Shown one piece after another: positions 1 to 5,697 of a stretch of DNA of 8,648 nucleotides (position 1 is its first letter; each line of letters begins with the position of its first letter). The stretch is from Lachnospiraceae bacterium. GTDB lineage: Bacteria; Bacillota; Clostridia; Lachnospirales; Lachnospiraceae. The stretch lies in contig JAJQGR010000132.1 of NCBI GenBank assembly GCA_021200345.1, positions 1 through 8,648 on the forward strand. Reading direction: 5' to 3'. The position numbers and the translations under genes were made by a program. The notes below the pieces were generated by a model, which was not told the origin of the DNA, searched no databases, and was given only the letters and a program-made list of their open reading frames with translations.

Positions 1-1497
1 CAAGGATTGTAGCGCTCGAGTTTTTTGGTTACTGTCAAAGACAGGATTATAACAGAGCAGAGGTAGGGAATGCAATATTGAAAATCTGTTTTCAGATAAA
101 AGCACCAGGGCGACAATGACGAGGGCAAGATTCATAAATCCTAGAGAGCCAAACAGAATGACAAAGGGGCTGTTGGAAAAAAGGGTTACAATCTGGATCG
201 TGAAAGTAAGCAGTCTATTGAATACATTCTCATCCAGTCCAAGGTGATTGGGCCCGCCGGATAAATTCAAAGGCCAGATTCTTTCATCAGCAGATACAAC
301 CATACCGATTAACGCTGATAATGATTTCATGGATTCTTTGGGAGCATAGCGAAAGCATTGATAAGTATACTTTATGACGTCAGCGTAAGAGAGAGCATCC
401 AGATTGTACCAGAAATTTTCGTCTTTAAATTTTATAGAGTTAAAGCCTTCGCTGACATCATAGATTTCATACAATTCTGAAGGAATGAGCTCATACATAA
501 CCTGTTGTGTCTCTTCTGGGAGAGAATCTGGTGTCTTATGCATGACATTGCACCAGATAGAGACGGGAAGCCCGATTTTTTCTTCCGTTCTGAAATTTGG
601 AGACTGTACATCAAGAAAGGCGTACAGCAGTTGGATCAGGGCCACTACGGCGATGAGGGACAAAACAGTCAAAAGTCGGGTCTTCTTATTTTTAACGGCA
701 TAAAACAGAACGGTCAGAATGATCGGAACGGTGAAAAGGAGTGCATTGTGCCGCATATAGGTGCATCCGACGGCAATCAGTGCGAACAGAATCATATTAC
801 GTGGGTTAGAGAGCCACGCACCCTTAGAAAAAATGATTCTGATGTAATAAGCAACCAGGGCGATAGCGAAAATAGTGAGAGCAGAGTCCTTTACGGGGTA
901 CATCATCCAGCCCGCAAGGTAGGGATTGAGCCAGACATAAAGACAAAGGCCAAGCAAAAACACACCTGGAGCACCGTTTTGATATAAGACAAAGATAAGA
1001 TAGGTAAATGCCAGACAAAAATATACTATCTGCATAAACACGGTGAAACTTATAAGATCGACAAATTTCAGAGGGAGAGTTAAAAATAAAAGGGTGTGGA
1101 GAACGGGATGCCAGTTATTGTAAGGAATTTCTCCTATTGCTTGAGAATATTGATTTGCGGTATCGCTGCCCTCTCCTAGAATATTTTCCGGATATTTAGT
1201 TGCAAAATACAGCATATAAAAGGCGAATGTAATAAGAAAAATAAGAAAGATTAGAAGAAGGGTTTTACGGGAATTCTGACGGGATAAAGGTCGAAGTCTC
1301 ACACCCGGGAGCCGTTGGAAAGCATAAAATATAACGATTGTCAGCAAAGCGCTGAGAATGCACACAAAAATCATTGAAAATGCTGTTAGCTCGTAGTTAA
1401 GGCAAGTCATGATGATCATTACTGCCAGCATATATAAAAACATAAGTGGAATAGCAATCTTTCTTGTTCCTCTGAAATATGATTTTAATGAATTCAT
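1..1497 (-). CDS. Polytopic membrane protein, GT-C / DUF6020-like putative glycosyltransferase (3' end outside window)
   Basis: Reading on the minus strand from the ATG at 1497, the frame stays open for 499 codons to the window edge, so the C-terminus is missing. The protein is highly hydrophobic, with about ten membrane segments (for example residues 14-31, 40-59, 80-99, 147-172, 179-190, 205-222, 236-246, 252-268, 277-293 and 445-468). The loop after the third segment (about 100-136) carries an acidic patch with D112 and the motif NNWHPVLHT (127-135). Further charged motifs are KD (203-204) and RHN (249-251). A soluble stretch of about 100 residues follows (300-400). This pattern fits GT-C-fold lipid-phosphosugar-dependent glycosyltransferases and, from memory, the DUF6020 family; donor and acceptor cannot be told. 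The start overlaps the stop of the upstream paralogue (ATGA, 1494-1497), with only a weak AGG upstream, so translation is probably coupled. The region is AT-rich compared with the rest of the window. Membrane glycosyltransferase is an inference; the open frame and its homology to the neighbour are seen directly. Confidence 0.85.
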   Translation of the reverse strand, partial: MNSLKSYFRGTRKIAIPLMFLYMLAVMIIMTCLNYELTAFSMIFVCILSALLTIVIFYAFQRLPGVRLRPLSRQNSRKTLLLIFLIFLITFAFYMLYFATKYPENILGEGSDTANQYSQAIGEIPYNNWHPVLHTLLFLTLPLKFVDLISFTVFMQIVYFCLAFTYLIFVLYQNGAPGVFLLGLCLYVWLNPYLAGWMMYPVKDSALTIFAIALVAYYIRIIFSKGAWLSNPRNMILFALIAVGCTYMRHNALLFTVPIILTVLFYAVKNKKTRLLTVLSLIAVVALIQLLYAFLDVQSPNFRTEEKIGLPVSIWCNVMHKTPDSLPEETQQVMYELIPSELYEIYDVSEGFNSIKFKDENFWYNLDALSYADVIKYTYQCFRYAPKESMKSLSALIGMVVSADERIWPLNLSGGPNHLGLDENVFNRLLTFTIQIVTLFSNSPFVILFGSLGFMNLALVIVALVLLSENRFSILHSLPLLCYNPVFDSNQKTRALQSL

Positions 1498-2834
1498 TCG
1501 TCGGTACCTGTCCTTTCCACACGAGGGGTAGTGCTGCTAAATTCTGTTTCATCTTTCAGCATTAAAAAAATAACGGCAAGCCACAGGGGAGTATTTAAAA
1601 AATAGAGCCCGTCCCTATTGCCACCCAGGCTGAACATTGTACCTAAATTGTATAAAATCAGTGGACAGATGTGCAGCGCTGAAAGCCGATTGCATGCAAG
1701 AAGTGCGATTGAAACGACCAGTATGGCCAATAACTCCGGTCCGTGGCTCCCGGAAGCAATTTCCCACAGGCTGCGAGTAGTAAACGCAAGGGCTTCCAGA
1801 GATTCCTTGGGAGCGAATCGAAAGCACTGATAAGTGTACTTTAAAATGTCCGTGAAAGGTAAGGATGCAATTGTGTCATAGTTAATTTGCTCCGAGTCGC
1901 TGACAGAATAAAAGCCGCTGTTAAGGAAATAGCTGTCATAAACTTCCCGCGGCATGAGACTATACATAAATTCCTGCGTTTCCCAGGGCAGTGCGGAAGG
2001 GTATGTCTGCATGACATTGGACCATATGCTGAGGTGCAGGCCGATGGTATTGGGGATACTTTGAGAAGTATTCTCTTTGCGGGAGTATGTGGAAAAGCAG
2101 CAAAGTATTACAGAAGCGGTCAGGATAGAAGCAATAGCAACTATCCGGATTTTTCTGCTCCTGACAGTATAAAATACTGCAGTTAAAGTCAGTGGGAGAA
2201 CATACAAAAACGCCAGCCGAACCGTACAGACACATAGAGCAGCGACAAGGATAAAGACGACAATGTGAAAGGTCTTTTGAAGCCACTTCCCGTGAGAGCA
2301 GACGATCTGAATATGAAATGCCATGAGAATGGCAGCAAGGACCACCAAAGCAATATCGTCATATTGAAATAGTGTCTGTTGAGTAAGAGAAAGGCGAAGC
2401 CAGAGAAAGAGGCAAATTCCCAGCAGGAAAACCGCGGAGCTCCCGTTCTTATAGAGGACAAGGGCCAGATAGGAAATTGCGGCTGCAAAAAGCAGACTCA
2501 GCAAAAACAGGATAAGGTCAAGTTCATGAAAAGACCGAAAGTGATCAGTACACGCAAAAATGAAAAAGAAAGCAGTGAGCAGATAAATGGAGCTAATTCC
2601 ACATAAAAGAGGCTTATTAGAAGAATCTCCCTTTGGAGTGTCAGGATTGCGTGGGGGTGATAGTCTGAAGTCGGCCAGATTTCTACATGGATATAAAATT
2701 AAAAAAGTCAAAAAGAATGCAATAACACCCAAAAAAAGCCAGAATGGCTTTGTGACAGCGCAGTATTCCAGACTGGCATGCAGGATAAGCATCGTAAGGA
2801 GATACACATATAGTATCACAAAGGAGATTTTCAT
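1494..2834 (-). CDS. Polytopic membrane protein, paralogue of the downstream gene lacking its putative catalytic motifs
   Basis: A protein of 446 residues with about eleven hydrophobic segments (for example 4-24, 31-49, 80-95, 106-128, 134-148, 160-178, 188-204, 207-223, 229-247, 367-381 and 411-426) and a soluble loop at about 248-350. It aligns along its length with the gene overlapping its 3' end. Shared stretches include LVLYKNG (125-131) against FVLYQNG, FLLGICLFLWL (136-146) against FLLGLCLYVWL, SIWSNVM (269-275) against SIWCNVM, and KYTYQCFRFAPKES (332-345) against KYTYQCFRYAPKES. Between the third and fourth membrane segments it lacks about 40 residues that carry the acidic loop and HPVLHT in the paralogue. 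KD is replaced by DD (159-160) and RHN by RLA (206-208). The loop after APKES is also shorter. It is therefore probably not catalytic by itself and may be a partner subunit. The ATG at 2834 is the only plausible in-frame start and has a poor ribosome binding site. It lies 47 bp after luxS with no convincing hairpin terminator between, so some read-through from luxS is possible. Confidence 0.85.
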   Translation of the reverse strand: MKISFVILYVYLLTMLILHASLEYCAVTKPFWLFLGVIAFFLTFLILYPCRNLADFRLSPPRNPDTPKGDSSNKPLLCGISSIYLLTAFFFIFACTDHFRSFHELDLILFLLSLLFAAAISYLALVLYKNGSSAVFLLGICLFLWLRLSLTQQTLFQYDDIALVVLAAILMAFHIQIVCSHGKWLQKTFHIVVFILVAALCVCTVRLAFLYVLPLTLTAVFYTVRSRKIRIVAIASILTASVILCCFSTYSRKENTSQSIPNTIGLHLSIWSNVMQTYPSALPWETQEFMYSLMPREVYDSYFLNSGFYSVSDSEQINYDTIASLPFTDILKYTYQCFRFAPKESLEALAFTTRSLWEIASGSHGPELLAILVVSIALLACNRLSALHICPLILYNLGTMFSLGGNRDGLYFLNTPLWLAVIFLMLKDETEFSSTTPRVERTGTDE

Positions 2835-2881
2835 TTTACCACGAAAAAAAATTTCACTTGAGACATATTTCCCTCTGTTAT

Positions 2882-3361
2882 TTATTGCGGATAATTCAGT
2901 CGTTCGTCAGTAATATTGCGGAGGACCTCATCCAGAAATTTCTGGCTCAGCAGCCTTGCCATCCCCAGATTCATATCCAGGTAATTGCCGCAGTCTTTAG
3001 GACTGGCACCGGGCACCTGGCCGGTGTAACCTGCCATAAAGGAAAACATCTCCTCCATCAGCGGCACAATATCCCGGCTCGTCAGGTCGCCGGCAAGCAG
3101 CAGATAAAAGCCGGTTCGACAGCCCATGGGGCCAAAGTATATGACTTTATCTTTCCATTGGGGGTGATTACGCAGAAAGGTGGCGCCCAGGTGCTCGATG
3201 GTGTGAACCTCCGCCGTATTCATGACAGGCTCCCTGTTGGGGGCGGTCATGCGGATATCAAAGGTGGTCACCGTGGAGTCGCCGACCGGATCCTTTCTGG
3301 ATACATAAATGCCCGGGAGAAGTCGGAGATGGTCTATGGTGAAGCTGGTAATTTTTTCCAT
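2882..3361 (-). CDS. luxS: S-ribosylhomocysteine lyase LuxS
   Basis: LuxS splits S-ribosylhomocysteine into homocysteine and 4,5-dihydroxy-2,3-pentanedione, the precursor of the signal AI-2. It is a cytoplasmic metal-dependent dimer of the activated methyl cycle. The 159-residue protein has the usual length. The metal-binding HxxEH motif is present as H53-TIE-H57, with the third ligand C124 in the SPKDCGNY segment. E56 and C81 (in GPMGCRTGFY) match the catalytic Glu and Cys of the family. The N-terminal FTIDHLRLLPGIYVSRKD is also typical. The ATG at 3361 is supported by AGGAGG (3367-3372 on the plus strand) 5 nt upstream. No 5'-methylthioadenosine/SAH nucleosidase gene (pfs) lies next to it here. 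The neighbour upstream is a MarR-type regulator on the same strand, but luxS also has its own consensus promoter inside the end of that gene. Confidence 0.97.
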   Translation of the reverse strand: MEKITSFTIDHLRLLPGIYVSRKDPVGDSTVTTFDIRMTAPNREPVMNTAEVHTIEHLGATFLRNHPQWKDKVIYFGPMGCRTGFYLLLAGDLTSRDIVPLMEEMFSFMAGYTGQVPGASPKDCGNYLDMNLGMARLLSQKFLDEVLRNITDERLNYPQ

Positions 3362-3423
3362 GGGTGCCTCCTGTAAAAAACAGATTGATCAAGGACGGGA
3401 AGAAAGGGGTTATGCTCTCCTGA

Positions 3424-3437
3424 ACGGATGCTTCCGT
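3424..3437. repeat. Inverted repeat in the luxS leader (ACGGA-N4-TCCGT)
   Basis: Two 5-bp arms flank a 4-nt loop within the predicted luxS 5' untranslated region. The same arms occur in the marR leader (3994-4004) with a 1-nt centre. No run of T follows on either strand, so it is not a terminator. It could be a leader hairpin or a secondary protein site. Confidence 0.4.
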
Positions 3438-3455
3438 CGATGCCCGCATAGGTAC

Positions 3456-3484
3456 AATATACTTTGTTTTTGACTATATGTCAA
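3456..3484 (-). promoter_or_regulatory. luxS promoter overlapping the marR stop codon
   Basis: On the minus strand a perfect -35 box TTGACA (3479-3484) and a -10 box TATATT (3456-3461) are separated by exactly 17 bp. The -35 box overlaps the TGA stop of the upstream marR-type gene. Transcription would begin near 3449, giving luxS a leader of roughly 90 nt, so luxS can be expressed independently of marR. Confidence 0.75.
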
Positions 3485-3485
3485 A
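3469..3485. promoter_or_regulatory. Palindrome over the luxS -35 box, candidate MarR-family operator
   Basis: The plus strand reads TTTGAC-TATAT-GTCAAA, two perfect 6-bp inverted arms around a 5-bp A/T spacer. Size and symmetry fit a dimeric MarR-family winged-helix site, and the right half-site is the -35 box of the luxS promoter, so a bound protein would block RNA polymerase. The only regulator gene in view is the marR-type gene directly upstream. That the two are linked is inference; no second complete copy was found at the marR promoter. Confidence 0.45.
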
Positions 3486-3963
3486 GTGTATTTGAAAAAC
3501 TGAAATCTTCCGCCCAGCCGGTCAGAAGCTTTTCCATGATTCGTCCAAGTTCGGTCTGCTCTTCAGCGGTAAGACGCTGAAATAAAAGGGTTTCCTGGCG
3601 GCGGCATTCCTCCCGCATACGCTCTAATTTTTCCCGGCCCTCATCGGTCAGAAAAATACAGATTTTCCTGTGATCTGAGGACAGCCTGGCCTTTCGAATC
3701 AGACTGCTGTTTTCCATCTTGCCCAGGATTTCACTGATGGAACCGGATCGGATTCCCAGGCGCTTTTGCAGCTTCTGCTGGGACATTCCCTCCTCATTTC
3801 CGTGTTCGTTCTCCCATCTGTCCAACAAAATCAGAATTCTTCGCTGGCCGCCTCTGCCGTTTCTTCTGTGGTACAGAAAATGACCGCTTTTCTCCAGAAG
3901 GACCAGTAGTTCGTGATTGGTGATGGTATTTACAGTGTCTGTTGATTGTTTTTCTTCTTCCAT
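3481..3963 (-). CDS. MarR-family winged-helix transcriptional regulator
   Basis: A 160-residue protein with the MarR layout: an N-terminal helical dimerisation part (about 15-50), a winged helix-turn-helix (about 58-90, with the segment SQQKLQKRLGIRSGSISEIL giving the helix-turn-helix), the wing with the family's D-x-R signature (D97-H-R99), and C-terminal dimerisation helices (about 107-150). Such proteins are usually ligand- or redox-responsive repressors. There is only one cysteine (C120), outside the usual N-terminal redox position of OhrR-type members, so the ligand is unknown. The ATG at 3963 has AGGAGG (3969-3974 on the plus strand) 5 nt upstream. The gene lies directly upstream of luxS on the same strand and divergent from queT. 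Its own promoter is near-consensus. It could regulate itself, luxS or queT; the palindrome on the luxS promoter favours luxS. Confidence 0.92.
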   Translation of the reverse strand: MEEEKQSTDTVNTITNHELLVLLEKSGHFLYHRRNGRGGQRRILILLDRWENEHGNEEGMSQQKLQKRLGIRSGSISEILGKMENSSLIRKARLSSDHRKICIFLTDEGREKLERMREECRRQETLLFQRLTAEEQTELGRIMEKLLTGWAEDFSFSNTL

Positions 3964-3988
3964 TGCAGCCTCCTGCCTGTGTCTTTGG

Positions 3989-4010
3989 GGAAGACGGAAT
4001 CCGTGCTTCC
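3989..4010. repeat. Inverted repeat in the marR leader
   Basis: The core ACGGAATCCGT (3994-4004) is a perfect 5+1+5 inverted repeat, extended by outer arms GGAAG (3989-3993) and CTTCC (4006-4010) with one unpaired base. It lies about 15 bp downstream of the predicted marR transcription start, a position suited to an autorepression site or a leader hairpin. The inner arms recur upstream of luxS. Confidence 0.4.
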
Positions 4011-4031
4011 TCCCTTTTTGCCGCTGCGGTA

Positions 4032-4060
4032 ATTGTAGCGTCAGGAATGGCTTTTGTCAA
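4032..4060 (-). promoter_or_regulatory. Promoter of the marR-type gene
   Basis: On the minus strand TTGACA (4055-4060) and TACAAT (4032-4037) are spaced by 17 bp. The predicted start near 4025 leaves a leader of about 60 nt before the AGGAGG and ATG at 3963. Confidence 0.75.
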
Positions 4061-4119
4061 GGTACCGAGAGATTTGCGGGCCGGGGAGGGAGCAAACCCG
4101 CGGCGCGTAAATGCGGAAG

Positions 4120-4148
4120 TTGCTTTTCCTATTATTTTATGATATAGT
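4120..4148 (+). promoter_or_regulatory. queT promoter
   Basis: TTGCTT (4120-4125) and TATAGT (4143-4148) are spaced by 17 bp. A TG at 4140-4141 makes an extended -10 element. Transcription would start about 4155, some 10 nt before the riboswitch stem. Confidence 0.7.
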
Positions 4149-4164
4149 AGCTTTCGCCCTGTGC

Positions 4165-4210
4165 CGGTCAGTTCGAGACCTTCCTGACCGAAAAAACAAA
4201 ACTAAAGGAG
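4165..4210 (+). promoter_or_regulatory. preQ1-I riboswitch controlling queT translation
   Basis: A perfect 7-bp P1 stem is formed by CGGTCAG (4165-4171) and CTGACCG (4184-4190). It encloses a 12-nt loop (4172-4183) that begins TTCGAG, as in known preQ1-I aptamers, and contains CCTT. An A-rich tail (4191-4204) follows. Its end AAGG (4205-4208) can pair with the loop's CCTT (4179-4182) to form the P2 pseudoknot. The pairing bases include the Shine-Dalgarno sequence GGAG (4207-4210), which sits 8 nt before the ATG. preQ1 binding would therefore hide the ribosome binding site: a translational OFF switch. The downstream gene is queT, the expected regulon member. The pairing is seen directly; preQ1 specificity rests on resemblance and context. 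Confidence 0.88.
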
Positions 4211-4218
4211 AGAACTGA

Positions 4219-4716
4219 ATGAAAAATCAAAAGACCATGACCCTGGTCCAGGCGGCTATGATTGCCGCTATTTACGTAGTGCTGGTATTTATTTTTAATT
4301 ACTGGAGTTTTGGGGTGATCCAGTTCCGCATTGCGGAGGCGCTGACGATTCTGCCGTATTTTACCCCGGCGGCTGTTCCCGGATTATTTGCGGGATGTTT
4401 TTTAGCCAATTTCCTTGGCGGCGCTGTTATGGGGGATGTGGTGTTTGGCTCCCTGGCGACGCTGATCGGCGCGATCGGCACTTATTTCGCGGGGAAAGCA
4501 AAGTTCAAATGGCTTGCGCCCGTACCGCCCATCATCGCGAACACTCTGATTGTTCCCTTTGTATTAAAATATTGCTATGGCACGGAGGAGGCCATTCCTT
4601 ACATGATGCTGACGGTAGGCATCGGCGAGGTGATCGTCTGTGGGATCTTTGGCAGCCTGCTGCTTGCCGTGGTGGAAAAAAATAAGAATGCTATCTTCAG
4701 GCAGGAGATGAACTGA
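4219..4716 (+). CDS. queT: Queuosine precursor ECF transporter S component QueT
   Basis: A 165-residue, very hydrophobic protein with about five to six membrane segments (roughly 9-26, 42-62, 64-88, 98-117 and 127-152). It carries QueT-family signatures: QFRIAEALTILPYF (35-48), a small-residue segment GLFAGCFLANFLGGAVMGD (55-73), and GIGEVIVCGIFG (134-145). It is the substrate-binding S subunit of an energy-coupling factor importer that brings in queuosine precursors (preQ0, preQ1 or related bases) for tRNA modification. The shared EcfA/EcfT module is not in this window. The ATG at 4219 has GGAG 8 nt upstream, and that ribosome binding site is part of the preQ1-I riboswitch. The gene is monocistronic or nearly so, since another promoter starts 5 nt after its stop codon. 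Confidence 0.95.
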   Translation: MKNQKTMTLVQAAMIAAIYVVLVFIFNYWSFGVIQFRIAEALTILPYFTPAAVPGLFAGCFLANFLGGAVMGDVVFGSLATLIGAIGTYFAGKAKFKWLAPVPPIIANTLIVPFVLKYCYGTEEAIPYMMLTVGIGEVIVCGIFGSLLLAVVEKNKNAIFRQEMN

Positions 4717-4720
4717 CAGC

Positions 4721-4749
4721 TTGCAAAATGATGTCTTCTGATATACAAT
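4721..4749 (+). promoter_or_regulatory. Promoter of the hydrolase-exonuclease pair
   Basis: TTGCAA (4721-4726) and TACAAT (4744-4749) are separated by 17 bp, directly after the queT stop codon. The predicted start is near 4756, giving a leader of about 120 nt. Confidence 0.65.
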
Positions 4750-4766
4750 GATTTCTGGTGGTCTGC

Positions 4767-4849
4767 GGGGGAGAAGATACAGGGCGCTCCCCACGGATCA
4801 TGGTCGGTACTCGTGGTACGAAAGCAGCGATGTCCGCTGATGCGGATAT
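4767..4849 (+). other. Structured mRNA leader upstream of the hydrolase gene
   Basis: The leader contains three possible stems: GGGGAG/CTCCCC (4768-4773 with 4787-4792, 13-nt loop), GTAC/GTAC (4807-4810 with 4816-4819), and ATGTCCGC/GCGGATAT (4830-4837 with 4842-4849, loop TGAT). Only a short T4 follows the last stem, so it is at best a weak terminator for queT. It does not match a riboswitch class that I recognise. Confidence 0.35.
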
Positions 4850-4875
4850 GATTTTGGAGAAAAAAGGGAGGGCAT

Positions 4876-5694
4876 ATGCAGCATCTTACTTTTGACCTGA
4901 CGGTGGAAGGGTCTCAGCCCGGAGCGAGACTGGAAACCTATATTCAGAATTATTCGGAAGTATTCAAAGTCACGGAACGCCCTATTGTGATTGTTCTGCC
5001 GGGCGGTGGCTATACCCATTTGTCTCCCAGAGAGGGAGAACCGATGGCGATGCAGTATTGCGCCATGGGATATCACGCAGCGGTGCTGTACTATTCTCTG
5101 GCGCCGGAGGCTACTTATCCCACGCAGGTTCTGGAGATGGCGAAAGCGGTAGCTTTGGTGCGAAGCCACGCGAAAGAATGGCATGTAGATCCGCAAAAAA
5201 TCATCATTCAGGGCTGCAGTGCCGGCGCTCATCTGGCGGCGCTGTATGGCTGTATCTGGAACCGGGATTTTATTGCGGAGAAAATGGACCCGGGACAGCA
5301 GGAGAAGGAAATGCTTCGCCCCAACGGTCAGATCCTCTGCTATCCGGTGATTACCAGCGGTATTTTCGCCCACAGAGGTTCTTTCGACAGTCTGTGCGGA
5401 GGGGATGAGGCGTTGGAAAAGGAACTGAGCGTTGAAAACCTGGTGAATGAAAATACCCCCAAAACCTTCCTCTGGCACACCCAGACAGACAATGCTGTCC
5501 CTGTGGAAAATTCTCTTCTGATGGCGGCAGCACTGCAGAAAGCGAAGGTTTCCTTTGAATTGCATATTTATCCGGAGGGAAAGCACGGTATTGGACTGGC
5601 CAACTGGTATACGCAGACACCCTCGGGGGAGGAGAATGTGGAGCAATGCCAGTCCTGGATCCAATTGGTAAGGACCTGGCTGGAACATTTTTAA
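4876..5694 (+). CDS. Alpha/beta hydrolase, acetyl-esterase/lipase (BD-FAE-like)
   Basis: A 272-residue protein with no signal peptide, so it is probably cytoplasmic. The oxyanion-hole segment is PGGGY (42-46), which corresponds to HGGG of the Aes / BD-FAE esterase group. The nucleophile elbow is GCSAG (113-117) with S115. D205 (TQTDNAVP) and H237 (GKHGIGL) complete a catalytic triad at the expected spacing. Family members remove acetyl or feruloyl groups from carbohydrates and other small esters; the substrate here is unknown. The ATG at 4876 is preceded by GGAGG (4867-4871) 4 nt upstream. An exonuclease gene begins 3 bp after the stop codon, so the two are co-transcribed, though no functional link is obvious. 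It has its own promoter after queT and a structured leader. Confidence 0.93.
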   Translation: MQHLTFDLTVEGSQPGARLETYIQNYSEVFKVTERPIVIVLPGGGYTHLSPREGEPMAMQYCAMGYHAAVLYYSLAPEATYPTQVLEMAKAVALVRSHAKEWHVDPQKIIIQGCSAGAHLAALYGCIWNRDFIAEKMDPGQQEKEMLRPNGQILCYPVITSGIFAHRGSFDSLCGGDEALEKELSVENLVNENTPKTFLWHTQTDNAVPVENSLLMAAALQKAKVSFELHIYPEGKHGIGLANWYTQTPSGEENVEQCQSWIQLVRTWLEHF

Positions 5695-5697
5695 ATT

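Noticed and set aside
505..987. A 160-codon plus-strand open frame at the left end
   Set aside because: It lies opposite the continuous 499-codon minus-strand membrane protein frame and is rich in charged residues typical of an antisense shadow of a hydrophobic gene.
2835..2881. Possible luxS terminator with eight T (minus strand 2844-2851)
   Set aside because: A run of eight U is present in the RNA but no stable stem of useful length precedes it, so an intrinsic terminator is not supported.
2858..3376. A 172-codon plus-strand open frame opposite luxS
   Set aside because: luxS on the other strand has all metal ligands and an AGGAGG site. This frame is a mirror of its codons and has no family signature.
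4800..4895. A 31-codon frame overlapping the hydrolase start
   Set aside because: There is no adequate ribosome binding site and no recognisable similarity. It is kept only as a possible leader peptide in the finding on this leader.
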